A DNA stretch of 64,000 bases from Varibaculum timonense_A (GTDB lineage: Bacteria > Actinomycetota > Actinomycetes > Actinomycetales > Actinomycetaceae): assembly GCF_027694345.1 (NCBI RefSeq), contig NZ_JAQEVU010000005.1:1-64000 (forward strand). The letters are read 5' to 3'. The notes under the pieces were generated by a model that was not told where the DNA came from, made no database searches, and saw only the letters and a program-made list of their open reading frames with translations. The position numbers were made by a program, and so were the translations under genes. Within the stretch, counting starts at the first letter, position 1, and each line of letters opens with the position of its first letter. Below, in pieces: positions 25,778-34,526 of the stretch.

Positions 25778-26455
25778 TTAGCCCAGATTTACATCAGTAT
25801 CTTCATAGTCGGGAAAGTCCTCGTGGAAGCGGTGAAACAAATCCATACGAGATGTTGCGGCACGTCCTTGGGCGGCGTAGGCGCGACGAATCCGTTGGAC
25901 GTAAGTATTTACGGTATTCCTGGTTAGACCCAGTTGGCGGGCAACTATTTTAGCGGGTAGTCCTTTGGCTCCATATAGTTCTAAAACTCGTCGCTCATTG
26001 GGACTGAGGATTAGGTGGTTAGAGTGCGGGTGGCGAGCAGAATCGGAAAACCTGTTTTCCGAGGAGTGAAGAGGAGACTGTCTATCATGGGGTAAAACGC
26101 TAAGTAAACTGGTTAGCGGCTCGGTTTTATATATAGCCTGGTTGCAGCACTGACGCTTCCCAATCTGAGAGGCTAAAGAGCTCTCTGCGGGTTGCAGATA
26201 AGATATAACCCGAAATCCCAGGGTACAAAGGCTATCTAGATTCTCTAGGGGATTAGAACTGTCCGCTAAGTGAGTAGCTAAAACTACCGTGATTTGCTGA
26301 TTCTGTTTGTTAGTAGGCTCGGGATACTTAGCTAAGAAGTCGCTTACGGTGCTAAAACCTCCCAGAAAGCGCAAGTCGTTTCGGGAAGAAACTACCTCAC
26401 TTATCCCCAAGGCAATCGCGGGTTGTTCATCTAATACCGCTATGTCGAAAACCAT
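25778..26455 (-). CDS. LuxR-type regulator with atypical receiver
   Basis: A 225-residue protein with a C-terminal LuxR/GerE helix-turn-helix (LSPNERRVLELYGAKGLPAK, VARQLGLTRNTVNTYVQRIR). The N-terminus starts like a response-regulator receiver (FDIAVLDEQPAIALGISEVV), but where the phosphorylated Asp should be it reads ITVVLATHLADS, with no Asp at the end of the third strand, and the Lys-containing last strand is not clear. It is therefore probably not controlled by ordinary phosphotransfer. GGAGAGG precedes ATG 26455. It is divergent from the STAND-type gene and likely regulates it or the surface operon. Confidence 0.75.
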   Translation of the reverse strand: MVFDIAVLDEQPAIALGISEVVSSRNDLRFLGGFSTVSDFLAKYPEPTNKQNQQITVVLATHLADSSNPLENLDSLCTLGFRVISYLQPAESSLASQIGKRQCCNQAIYKTEPLTSLLSVLPHDRQSPLHSSENRFSDSARHPHSNHLILSPNERRVLELYGAKGLPAKIVARQLGLTRNTVNTYVQRIRRAYAAQGRAATSRMDLFHRFHEDFPDYEDTDVNLG

Positions 26456-26492
26456 TTTCCTCTCCAGTCTTAGAAATTAGACACCCTCTGTC

Positions 26493-26502
26493 GGGGGGGG
26501 GG
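26493..26502. repeat. Ten-G homopolymer between divergent genes
   Basis: A run of 10 G on the + strand lies 38 bases upstream of the LuxR-type start and 252 bases upstream of the STAND-type start. It is the longest homopolymer I noticed in the window. Runs of this length change length by slippage; inside a promoter or leader this could switch expression of the LuxR-type gene. The remaining 26503-26750 holds no convincing gene. Confidence 0.8.
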
Positions 26503-26753
26503 ATATTCGTTAGAATAAATATTTTTTATGCTTAGTGTCCTTTGGTTCAGACTGATAAGTGAGATGATGTACGGGCAGGTAGAAGCATTGTGCGGCCTAT
26601 TTTTATCTCCAGGTTCGTACATGACCGAACCTGATTGAACTTTGCGCTCCGCAAAAATATCTAGGACTAAAACCCTAGGAAAATACGACTGTTTGTTAAC
26701 CAGAATCAACTAGAATCAATAGACGCCGTAGGAAACTAGTAACAAGTGTAGTG

Positions 26754-29700
26754 ATGCTCGAAATATATTCTTCCCAGGAATTAGCAACCATTTTGAATCA
26801 AGCCCGTCAGGCAAAGTCGGCAGCGGGTGAAAAAGGATATTCCATTCGCGACCTTGCGAAACGACTAGACCTAGCACCCAGCACTTTGCAGGGCTGGCTC
26901 CAGGGAGCGCATCTTCCCACTCCCGCTTTGCGTAGCAGCTTCATGCGACTGGTACAAGACCTCGATTTGCTAACCCCGAGTGAAGACACCGAGTTTTGGC
27001 AGCGTACCCTAGAAACCCTCTCCCACTCGAAACAGGGATGGATTGGCTGCCCCTACCAGGGACTATCACCTTACATTGCCCTTACCGAAAGCGTGTTTTA
27101 TGGTCGCGATAAACTTCTGACAGATTTAGAAAATGCGATTATTACGGTACAAAGCAAGCGAAACAAACTGGTGGTGGTATTAGGAGCCTCTGGGTCTGGG
27201 AAAACCTCGCTCCTCTCAGCTGGTCTAGTAGGTAAATCGTGCGAATCTTCAGGGCGCTTAGCGAATTATTACCCCTGTCTACTGTCAATGGGGGAAGTTA
27301 TTGAAAAGCAACAAACACTGTTAGATTCTAAAGCCTCCAATCTACCTGCAAATTCGTTATTAATAGTAGACCAACTTGAGGACTTCACTAATGCTCACCC
27401 CGATCAAGTCAAAGTCGCATTAGACATCCTGAACGAAGTGGCAAAAACCCAAATCCTGGTACTGGGAGTGCGTTCAGATGCCCTAGAAGTACTTTTACAA
27501 GATGCCCGCTTTGCCCCCGCCCTCTCCAATCCGCTGATAGTTACCCCACCCAGCGTCCTCGAATACGGAGAAATAATCTCTAGACCCGCCCTCGATGCCG
27601 GTCGAAAAATTGCTCCCGAGCTAAAAGAGCTGTTACTGCGGCAAATTCAAGAATCTACCTCCGAGGAAGCAAGCGTGCTTCCCCAGCTATCAAACCTGCT
27701 GCTAATGATTTGGAAATCGACTAACAACTCGGTGCTAACCGTTAGTGATTACCTATCAGTAGGAGGATTAGCAGGGAGCTTAGAAAAACTCGCGGATGAG
27801 TTTTACGAAAAACTATCTACCCAGGAACGCCGACAGCTCCGTTCCTTGCTGCTATCAATGGTCGCTGTTGGGCAGCGACAGGTTACCCGGCGGGTAATCG
27901 CGCTCAAAGATATACCGCAAGACTATCTTGACCTCCTGGAACGCTTAAGTCGTGAACGTTTAGTAGTAATTGATGCTGCCACCACTCAAATAAGCCACGA
28001 CACCCTGCTGTCGAACTGGGGAAAACTAAAAGGGTGGATTGAAGAGTCGCGGATTAATCTAGGTTTAGTTCGTCAAATTCAGATTGCCTCCCAGCTGTGG
28101 GTAGAATCCGACAACTCACCCGAAGCTTTACGCCCCTCCCTATATTACGCTTGGGAAAACCGAGAAGTCCCTGATGATGTTGCGTTCACCAATCAGGAAG
28201 AACAATTCCTGGCTGCCTGCAGCCATGAAGCCAACCGCCAAAAAGAAGAACAGAAAAAACGAATCAAAACCCTGCGACACCGCAATCAAGTGGTTACCGT
28301 TATTGCCGCAGTTGCCGGGGTGCTATTAGTAGCCACCGTAGCTGGATTTTTCCAAGCATCCCACTATCAAAAACAAGCAATCGCCTCCAAAAAAGACGCA
28401 GAATCTCGGCAAATGGCGCTAATTTCGCGGGAGCTAGGAGCCTCCGACACCAATCTAGCGGCACAATTCGCTCTCTCAGGTCTAAATATCGCCAACACTA
28501 GAGAAGCCCGATCCGCCCTCATAGAAACCACCGCCGTCCCCATCCCCGAACGTATCTTCGGCGAAGGCGGGACAGTGCGAGTTGCCGGTAGCGCGGACGG
28601 CAAAGTAATCGCGCGTGCCGATTCCAAAGGGATAGTTAGCCTCTGGCGCGGCGGAGACATAAAAACAAAACCCGAAACTTTCTCGGCAAGTACCGGACAG
28701 CTTTTTACCCTAGCGCTAAAAGAAATAGCAGGTAGAAACCTACTGGCAGTCGGGGGGCAAAAAACTGCCTCCCTATGGGATATAACTGCCAAGCCCCGCC
28801 GAATCGCCGAATTTGGGGCAGAGGACGTAGCCTACTCGACCGCTATAACCAATCGGTATTTAGGGTTTGGTTTTTTAAATGGAAAAGTAAATTTGTGGGA
28901 ACTAGACCAGATTGATAAACCCAAACCGGCGTCCTCATTCCAATTAGATACCCCAACCTCCGTGACCGCCCTGGCTATTTCACCGGATCAGCAGCAAATC
29001 GCTTACGGCGGTCAAGCCGGGAAAATCTATCTGCGTGACATGAATGGTCAAAACAGCAAACAGCTTGCTGTTGGCGAAGGCTCCGCCCTAGATATAAAGT
29101 TCTCTCCGGACGGAGAAGAACTCGGGGTGGCGCTCACCAGCCGTCAAGTTCGCCGTTGGCAAGCCAAAGGAAACAACGACAGCCTAGCCAGCCTGGACGG
29201 ATTCTATTCTTTTGTGAACACCCTGGAATATGACGAAGATAAGATAATCGTCGGCTGCTCGGATACTACCACCACCATTTGGAATCGTTCCGGGCGTAAA
29301 CTCACCTCCCTGCCAGGACGAGAAATAGTTACTGCTGCCACTAAAGTTGGAGGACGCATTATTACTGGCAGCGTAGACGGTCAGCTCCGGCATTGGCCCG
29401 AATCAGTTCTGCCGCTTATTAATGAAGGCGGATATTTAATCGATTCTCACACTGACCGAAAAAACTGGGTATTTGTTTCTCGGCGTTTAAAAACTCCCGC
29501 CCTTTTCAAAACCGAAAAAGATGGGTTACGGCGCATGAAAGATCCGGTTATGCCCTCCGGATTAAAATCGGCTACTCGCACCGAGATAGCCGAGGACGGT
29601 CAGTTTCTAGTTACCGGTACCCAATCTGGGGAACTATTAACTTGGCCATTAGGTAAAGACGGTGCTGGAAGCCCTATTGTTTCCAAAATTGGTGATGAAT

Positions 29701-30416
29701 TCCTTGGGGAAATCCGCCTGTCTAGTGATCATAAAACCGCAGCGGTCGCCAAAGCAGATGAGCTGGGTGTTTACCTGCTTAACTGGGAGGGTGCCGGCTG
29801 GAAACAGTACGGAGAACTGCCAGGACAGCATTATTTAATGCGGATTTTAGGTAATACGGGACTGCTGGCTACCGCTGCCGAGGACGCTTCCGTAGCGATA
29901 TTTACTATGGATGCCACCCCTAAAAGGGTAGGTACTATCAAGACCGAATCCTTGGCTTCTGCCTTCTACTACGACGCTAAACGTCAGTATTTATATGTGG
30001 GTGAATCCGGAGGACGAATTACGGTTAATGATGTAAAAGATCCGGGGAAACCGCGGCTGGTAGCGCAGATACGAGGTTTACAGGCTTCCGTTAATGAACT
30101 GGATATTACCCTGGACGAAAAATATCTATTTGGTATTTCCTCGGATAAAAAACTTTGGGTTTGGAGTATTGATTCTCCTGAAAAGAATCTTTATCTTTCA
30201 GTTCAGATAAACCAGATTCCCTACGCTATCGCGGATACCCCCGCTGGTTACCTGATTGGCGGGGATAAAGGGATGGCTAATTTGTACCCTCATTCCATTT
30301 CGGAGGCACGTAAACAGGTTTGCAAGACGGTGGGAAAGGAAATTACCAGGCAAGAATGGAACGCGGTCGCTCCCGGAGTGCAACCGGTCTCTCCCTGTGG
30401 GGAACAAGAAAATTAG
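26754..30416 (+). CDS. HTH, STAND NTPase, transmembrane, WD40-like protein
   Basis: A 1220-residue multidomain protein. Residues about 28-58 form an XRE/AsnC-like helix-turn-helix (YSIRDLAKRLDLAPSTLQGW). A STAND (nSTAND1-like) NTPase follows GRDKLLTDLE, with Walker A VVLGASGSGKTSLL near 144 and Walker B LLIVDQLEDF near 202. The winged-helix region contains LSRERLVVIDAATTQISHDT. A membrane helix sits near 512-533 (VVTVIAAVAGVLLVATVAGF), then a long C-terminal region of beta-propeller repeats (SVTALAISPDQQQIAYGGQA, IKFSPDGEELGVAL). STAND proteins act as ligand-triggered switches that oligomerise. An N-terminal DNA-binding and C-terminal extracytoplasmic propeller across one helix suggests a one-piece sensor. 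ATG 26754; weak ribosome site. Confidence 0.8.
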   Translation: MLEIYSSQELATILNQARQAKSAAGEKGYSIRDLAKRLDLAPSTLQGWLQGAHLPTPALRSSFMRLVQDLDLLTPSEDTEFWQRTLETLSHSKQGWIGCPYQGLSPYIALTESVFYGRDKLLTDLENAIITVQSKRNKLVVVLGASGSGKTSLLSAGLVGKSCESSGRLANYYPCLLSMGEVIEKQQTLLDSKASNLPANSLLIVDQLEDFTNAHPDQVKVALDILNEVAKTQILVLGVRSDALEVLLQDARFAPALSNPLIVTPPSVLEYGEIISRPALDAGRKIAPELKELLLRQIQESTSEEASVLPQLSNLLLMIWKSTNNSVLTVSDYLSVGGLAGSLEKLADEFYEKLSTQERRQLRSLLLSMVAVGQRQVTRRVIALKDIPQDYLDLLERLSRERLVVIDAATTQISHDTLLSNWGKLKGWIEESRINLGLVRQIQIASQLWVESDNSPEALRPSLYYAWENREVPDDVAFTNQEEQFLAACSHEANRQKEEQKKRIKTLRHRNQVVTVIAAVAGVLLVATVAGFFQASHYQKQAIASKKDAESRQMALISRELGASDTNLAAQFALSGLNIANTREARSALIETTAVPIPERIFGEGGTVRVAGSADGKVIARADSKGIVSLWRGGDIKTKPETFSASTGQLFTLALKEIAGRNLLAVGGQKTASLWDITAKPRRIAEFGAEDVAYSTAITNRYLGFGFLNGKVNLWELDQIDKPKPASSFQLDTPTSVTALAISPDQQQIAYGGQAGKIYLRDMNGQNSKQLAVGEGSALDIKFSPDGEELGVALTSRQVRRWQAKGNNDSLASLDGFYSFVNTLEYDEDKIIVGCSDTTTTIWNRSGRKLTSLPGREIVTAATKVGGRIITGSVDGQLRHWPESVLPLINEGGYLIDSHTDRKNWVFVSRRLKTPALFKTEKDGLRRMKDPVMPSGLKSATRTEIAEDGQFLVTGTQSGELLTWPLGKDGAGSPIVSKIGDEFLGEIRLSSDHKTAAVAKADELGVYLLNWEGAGWKQYGELPGQHYLMRILGNTGLLATAAEDASVAIFTMDATPKRVGTIKTESLASAFYYDAKRQYLYVGESGGRITVNDVKDPGKPRLVAQIRGLQASVNELDITLDEKYLFGISSDKKLWVWSIDSPEKNLYLSVQINQIPYAIADTPAGYLIGGDKGMANLYPHSISEARKQVCKTVGKEITRQEWNAVAPGVQPVSPCGEQEN

Positions 30417-30544
30417 TCTGGCTTATCGTCCTGGTCTGGTTCGGTATTGGGGATAGCTTCCTGTTGGTCTACCCCGGGGTGCGCGCCGGTATCGGTCATT
30501 CCTGCGGGTAAAAAGTATTGATAGCATTATGGGGTAACCATGCG

Positions 30545-30566
30545 CTTTTGGGGCTTACCCCAAAAG
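30545..30566. repeat. Terminator-like inverted repeat after the STAND gene
   Basis: CTTTTGGGG (30545-30553) and CCCCAAAAG (30558-30566) pair across CTTA. No T-run follows but the A/T-ended stem could pause polymerase. The rest of 30417-30713 holds only a doubtful small open frame at 30350-30511 with one hydrophobic stretch. Confidence 0.5.
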
Positions 30567-30713
30567 TGAGGTTAGAGTTAGACAAGTAATAAGCAAGGAA
30601 GCCGAAGATCAACTAACTCGCTACCGAATCTCGCAGGATAGACGCTTTAGGGCGTAAGTATTTTTCGCGATTAATCTAAACGAGTAGCGGGTAACGAAGC
30701 ATACTGGGGACAT

Positions 30714-33530
30714 ATGAAGATGAAGAAGTCTTTAGCGGCAGCTAGCGTAACTTTAGCGATGCTTTTTTCTGGTATCGGGGTGGGGTCTTCTACCCCAGCC
30801 GGGGCTGCTACTGTTTCCGCTGCGAACTGGGTAATGCCCACACAGGTTAAAGCTAATACTCCTGAAAATACCGCTTCTACAGCTAACCAGTCCTTAGCTG
30901 ATTGGGAAAAACTACAGGCCAAACTGAGGGAAGAAAACCCTATTTCCTGGCTATTTACCGGTGATTCCATAACTCATGGCGCTAATACCAGTGAAGGGCT
31001 GCGGCGCTTCAGCGAGTATTTCAACTCTTATCTACATTCGACCCCCATTAATGGAATAGGACGCACTAACGATTTAGTGATGAACACCGGGGTGGCTAAC
31101 TCGACTACCCGGTATTTGCGTCAAGCTTTCCAACAATCTGTCCTTGATAAAGGCGCTGACGTAGTCTTTTTGGCTCTGGGGATGAATGATTCGGTAAATG
31201 CCCCTGCCAAGGAACGGGTTGAACAAAAAACTTACCGACATAATCTCGAATACTTTATTGACCAGATTCGCGCCTCCGGGGCAATTCCGGTTTTGCAAAC
31301 CCAAAACTATCCTACTGATGGGCGACATGCCTCTTTCGATGCGTGGATGGACACTGTCCGGGAGGTGGCAGCAGAAAAGAAAGTGATTCTGCTGGATGTC
31401 CAAAAGTTCTGGCAAACCGAGCACGCGCCAGATAACTCTGACGGCTGGATGCAAGCCGATGGGGTACATCCCAGTGCGCAAGGCTATCTGGAGTGGGCAA
31501 AATTCCTGGTAAAGCAGTTGAATATTTGGAATGAAGATTCAGCGCTAGCCAATACTTCCAAAGCATCTGTCGAGCGTTATGGAAGTCCCCTCACCGAGGT
31601 ACCAGTGATGCAAAACGTACCCGAAGTGTTAAAGAAACAGCCCCCACATCAGGCAAACCTGGTGTTCAATCACGCCCAGACCACCAGCGAATCTTGCTCC
31701 CCGCAGATAAAAGATGACCAAGCCGCTCAGGTAGCATCCTTTGGGAAACAGAACTTTACGGTGCGTTTCAAAGCCGCCTCTGCTCAGACCGGAACCCTTA
31801 TTTCCTTTGCTGACAAGGATTCTAATCTGCAGCTGCGCCTAGATATTGCGGAGGGGGGAAAGTTCAAAGTTCAGCGTCAATTCAAAACCGGTAATCTTGA
31901 CGGTTTCACTTTACAAAAGCCCCTCGTCGCTGACGGAAAATTCCATACTGTCAGCGTAAACATTACTGACGGTACTGCCGACTATTATCTTGATGGAGTA
32001 AAGGTACTGCCGTTGAAAGGTGCGGGAGTTGCCGGTGCTAACGCCCTCACCTTAAATAACTTCTCGGTAGATTATGTAACCTTGTGCGCAGCGCGGGTGG
32101 GGGCAAATCCCACTCCCGAGAGCCCATTTTCCGGGGTATTAGATTACGTAGCGGTTTCGGATCAGGTATTGAGCGAACAGCAAATAGCCGAACAGGTCGG
32201 TGCCCCGACGGTTAATTCGGTGATTTCTCCCTTTATCCATAATGGTAAGGGTGCCCCCAACACCTGGGTATTTTTAGGTTCGGACACTATCTATGGGGGC
32301 GAGGGCAATATTTCCGCTAAATCCGCCACCGAAGTTTTTGACGAAGTGGTGAGCTGGGAATGCAACGGTAATAGTTGTGACAATAACCCTAATGGGCTGC
32401 AGCTTGCCGCCCGCTCGCGTTTCGTAGTGAATTCGTCCTATCCGGGGCAGACCACTGCCAAAATGCGAGCCGCCTATGACAGCCAGGTAAAACGGCATAA
32501 GCCGCAGGTGCTATACCTGATGCCCGATGCGCTAAATCCCGCCGGGCAGCCCTATGAAACCCTTGACAGTTTTAAGAGCAATATCAAGCAGCTGGTTGCC
32601 CAGGCGAAGACAGACGGAATCCGCGTGGTGCTAGTTACGCCTGCTGAAGCTAGCGCCGAGGCCGACAAATACTCCGAGGCGATGCTGCAGTTAGCTGCTG
32701 ACCAGGAAGTACCGGCAATTGACGCCCACCAATACTTCCAAAAGCTGCAAGCAAAGAACACTAACTATGGTGACATTGTTGATAGCCAGGGTAGCTTGAA
32801 TCACAAAGGACAGTTGCTGCTAGGCAAGTTCTTGCTCAAAGAATCGGGAATTCCCGCTCCCAAGGGGCGGAGAATCGCTGCTTTGAACTACTATGATCCC
32901 ACAGCCAAACTGGTAACCCCGGCGGCTTCCTCAAATGTTGATGGTGCAGCTCAAGACCCGGTTAGCTGCAGCGTAAAGCCCTCCGGGATGGTAAAACTAC
33001 AAGAGGGCGTGCGCTATACAGTTACTGTAAATGGTAAAGAAATAACTCCCCAAGCTGGTGGGATGTTCACCTATGATTACGGACAAACTCTGCGTATCAA
33101 AGCCGAAGCGGAAGCAGGATATGTCATTCGGACCGGGGCGCAAACAATCTGGAGCTGGACTGCTCCGACTCGGGAAAAGTTGGATTGCGATAAACCTAAA
33201 CCTCCGGTAGTAGATCCCAGCCAGCCCGATAAACCTGGTGAGGGCGAAACTCCAGATCCCGGTGGTGACACTCCTAAGCCAGGGACTGATACTCCTAAAC
33301 CGGAAGCTAGTGATAAACCAACGGATAAACCTACCGGTAATCCCGGAAAGGCTAACCCGACTACGCCGGGTTCTTTAGATAACTCGAAGAATCGCCCTCA
33401 GCAGCAATTCTCCGCTAGCGAAGTTACCGCAGGTAATCTTGCCCGCACCGGTTCTTCCCCCTGGGAGTATCTGTTGGCGGCCGCGTTATTTGCGGGTGCG
33501 GGGGTAGCGCTACGTTTTAAGCGCCTATGA
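30714..33530 (+). CDS. Cell-wall-anchored tandem SGNH hydrolase with LamG-like domain
   Basis: A 938-residue surface protein. After a signal peptide, residues about 65-275 form an SGNH/GDSL esterase with block I WLFTGDSITHG, block III ALGMNDSV and block V DGVHPSAQGYLEWAK, so the catalytic Ser, Asp and His are there. About 325-490 is a LamG/sialidase-N-like lectin fold (NFTVRFKAASAQTGTLISFA, DYVTLCAARVG). About 515-720 looks like a second, degenerate SGNH domain: FLGSDTIYGG lacks GDS, though SLNHKGQLLLGKF keeps a His. A Pro/Asp/Lys wall-spanning repeat precedes LARTG, a membrane helix and FKRL, a sortase signal. It may de-esterify host or surface glycans, perhaps O-acetyl groups. ATGA overlap with the next gene. 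Confidence 0.8.
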   Translation: MKMKKSLAAASVTLAMLFSGIGVGSSTPAGAATVSAANWVMPTQVKANTPENTASTANQSLADWEKLQAKLREENPISWLFTGDSITHGANTSEGLRRFSEYFNSYLHSTPINGIGRTNDLVMNTGVANSTTRYLRQAFQQSVLDKGADVVFLALGMNDSVNAPAKERVEQKTYRHNLEYFIDQIRASGAIPVLQTQNYPTDGRHASFDAWMDTVREVAAEKKVILLDVQKFWQTEHAPDNSDGWMQADGVHPSAQGYLEWAKFLVKQLNIWNEDSALANTSKASVERYGSPLTEVPVMQNVPEVLKKQPPHQANLVFNHAQTTSESCSPQIKDDQAAQVASFGKQNFTVRFKAASAQTGTLISFADKDSNLQLRLDIAEGGKFKVQRQFKTGNLDGFTLQKPLVADGKFHTVSVNITDGTADYYLDGVKVLPLKGAGVAGANALTLNNFSVDYVTLCAARVGANPTPESPFSGVLDYVAVSDQVLSEQQIAEQVGAPTVNSVISPFIHNGKGAPNTWVFLGSDTIYGGEGNISAKSATEVFDEVVSWECNGNSCDNNPNGLQLAARSRFVVNSSYPGQTTAKMRAAYDSQVKRHKPQVLYLMPDALNPAGQPYETLDSFKSNIKQLVAQAKTDGIRVVLVTPAEASAEADKYSEAMLQLAADQEVPAIDAHQYFQKLQAKNTNYGDIVDSQGSLNHKGQLLLGKFLLKESGIPAPKGRRIAALNYYDPTAKLVTPAASSNVDGAAQDPVSCSVKPSGMVKLQEGVRYTVTVNGKEITPQAGGMFTYDYGQTLRIKAEAEAGYVIRTGAQTIWSWTAPTREKLDCDKPKPPVVDPSQPDKPGEGETPDPGGDTPKPGTDTPKPEASDKPTDKPTGNPGKANPTTPGSLDNSKNRPQQQFSASEVTAGNLARTGSSPWEYLLAAALFAGAGVALRFKRL

Positions 33531-34495
33531 AATCGCGTGCCGGCAAATCTGCGTTAGCCAAAAATCAGTTAAAGGATCAGCGTAAACGGCTCACTAGGTT
33601 TCCTGGGGGGAGGTTGGCGTCTGCCGCTTTACTTATCGGGATAGCGCTTTGTGTTCTAGTGGGGACTGTTATCTGGGCTGTGGGGATGCTGCGCTCAGAT
33701 ACCGAAGCGACCAAAGAAAAACCTCAACTGCCAGGGGTAACTATCGCCGGGCAAAAGGTGAGCGCTGCCGAGTTTAAATACGCCCTCTCAGAGGTTAAAT
33801 CCCAGGCGGTAGCGGCTTGCGGTAGCGAAGAAAACTCTATTGGCGCTGACTTTTGGCAAAAAAATCAAGCTAAATGTAACCGTCTAACCGCTGCCCCCAC
33901 GGCTAGCTCCGAGAACGAACGTAAACAGCTGGTAGTGCAAAAAGCGTATTCACCTGTCAGTAAAAAGTTTTGCGCGAGCGCCAGCAAACCGGCTGAATAT
34001 GCTGCTTGCCTGGCTGTGCATTTACTAGAAGGGCAGCACGCTGCCTATAAACAGGCGGTGCTAGGGGGACAAATGAACACCCCCACCTGGGAAGAGGCAC
34101 TGCAGTCTTGGCGAGAGGGGAGCTCAGCAAGCGAGGCCGCAACCGCCGGGAGGAATCAGAGTTTCGAAGGCGAGCAAACTGATTTAGCGGTTTATCTTTC
34201 GAAATACGTCAGCGGTTTGCGCGACCAATATATCAATGCTGAACAAGCCCCAGGGATGAGGGTTAGTGACCGCCAGGTTAAAGATCACTATTTGGCTAAC
34301 GCCTGGGATTTTGGTGAAGAAATTGCTAAGCTTTCCTCGGAAGAAGAAAAGTGGAAGATTATCTCACCCAGCGTCAAAGTTGATCTTCGTACCCAAATTT
34401 ATTACGACTTGTTGGCTCAGCAGGTTCAGGGTATGGATACGGTGATAAATCAAGAAAGCGTAGTTGCTTTCGTTAAAGACACTTTCAGCAAATAG
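33527..34495 (+). CDS. Membrane-anchored exported protein, foldase-like
   Basis: A 322-residue protein with a basic N-terminus, one membrane helix (LASAALLIGIALCVLVGTVI) and a helical extracytoplasmic part with four Cys. The beginning of the mature part (GVTIAGQKVSAAEFKYALSE) and the SDRQVKDHYLANAWDFGEEI segment recall SurA/PrsA-type peptidyl-prolyl chaperones, but no parvulin domain is visible. It starts on the ATGA overlap with the SGNH gene and ends 31 bases before the beta-helix gene, so it may help export or fold those surface proteins. Confidence 0.55.
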   Translation: MKSRAGKSALAKNQLKDQRKRLTRFPGGRLASAALLIGIALCVLVGTVIWAVGMLRSDTEATKEKPQLPGVTIAGQKVSAAEFKYALSEVKSQAVAACGSEENSIGADFWQKNQAKCNRLTAAPTASSENERKQLVVQKAYSPVSKKFCASASKPAEYAACLAVHLLEGQHAAYKQAVLGGQMNTPTWEEALQSWREGSSASEAATAGRNQSFEGEQTDLAVYLSKYVSGLRDQYINAEQAPGMRVSDRQVKDHYLANAWDFGEEIAKLSSEEEKWKIISPSVKVDLRTQIYYDLLAQQVQGMDTVINQESVVAFVKDTFSK

Positions 34496-34526
34496 AGCTG
34501 GTTACCCAGCAGGCGATAGGGGAAAG

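Noticed and set aside
26470..26709. 79-codon - strand frame upstream of the LuxR-type gene
   Set aside because: It crosses the 10-G tract (read as Pro-Pro-Pro) and the shared promoter region; no motif.
30320..30511. Small + frame with one hydrophobic stretch overlapping the end of the STAND gene
   Set aside because: Overlaps 97 bases of a strong gene and lacks a clear ribosome site; too weak to call.
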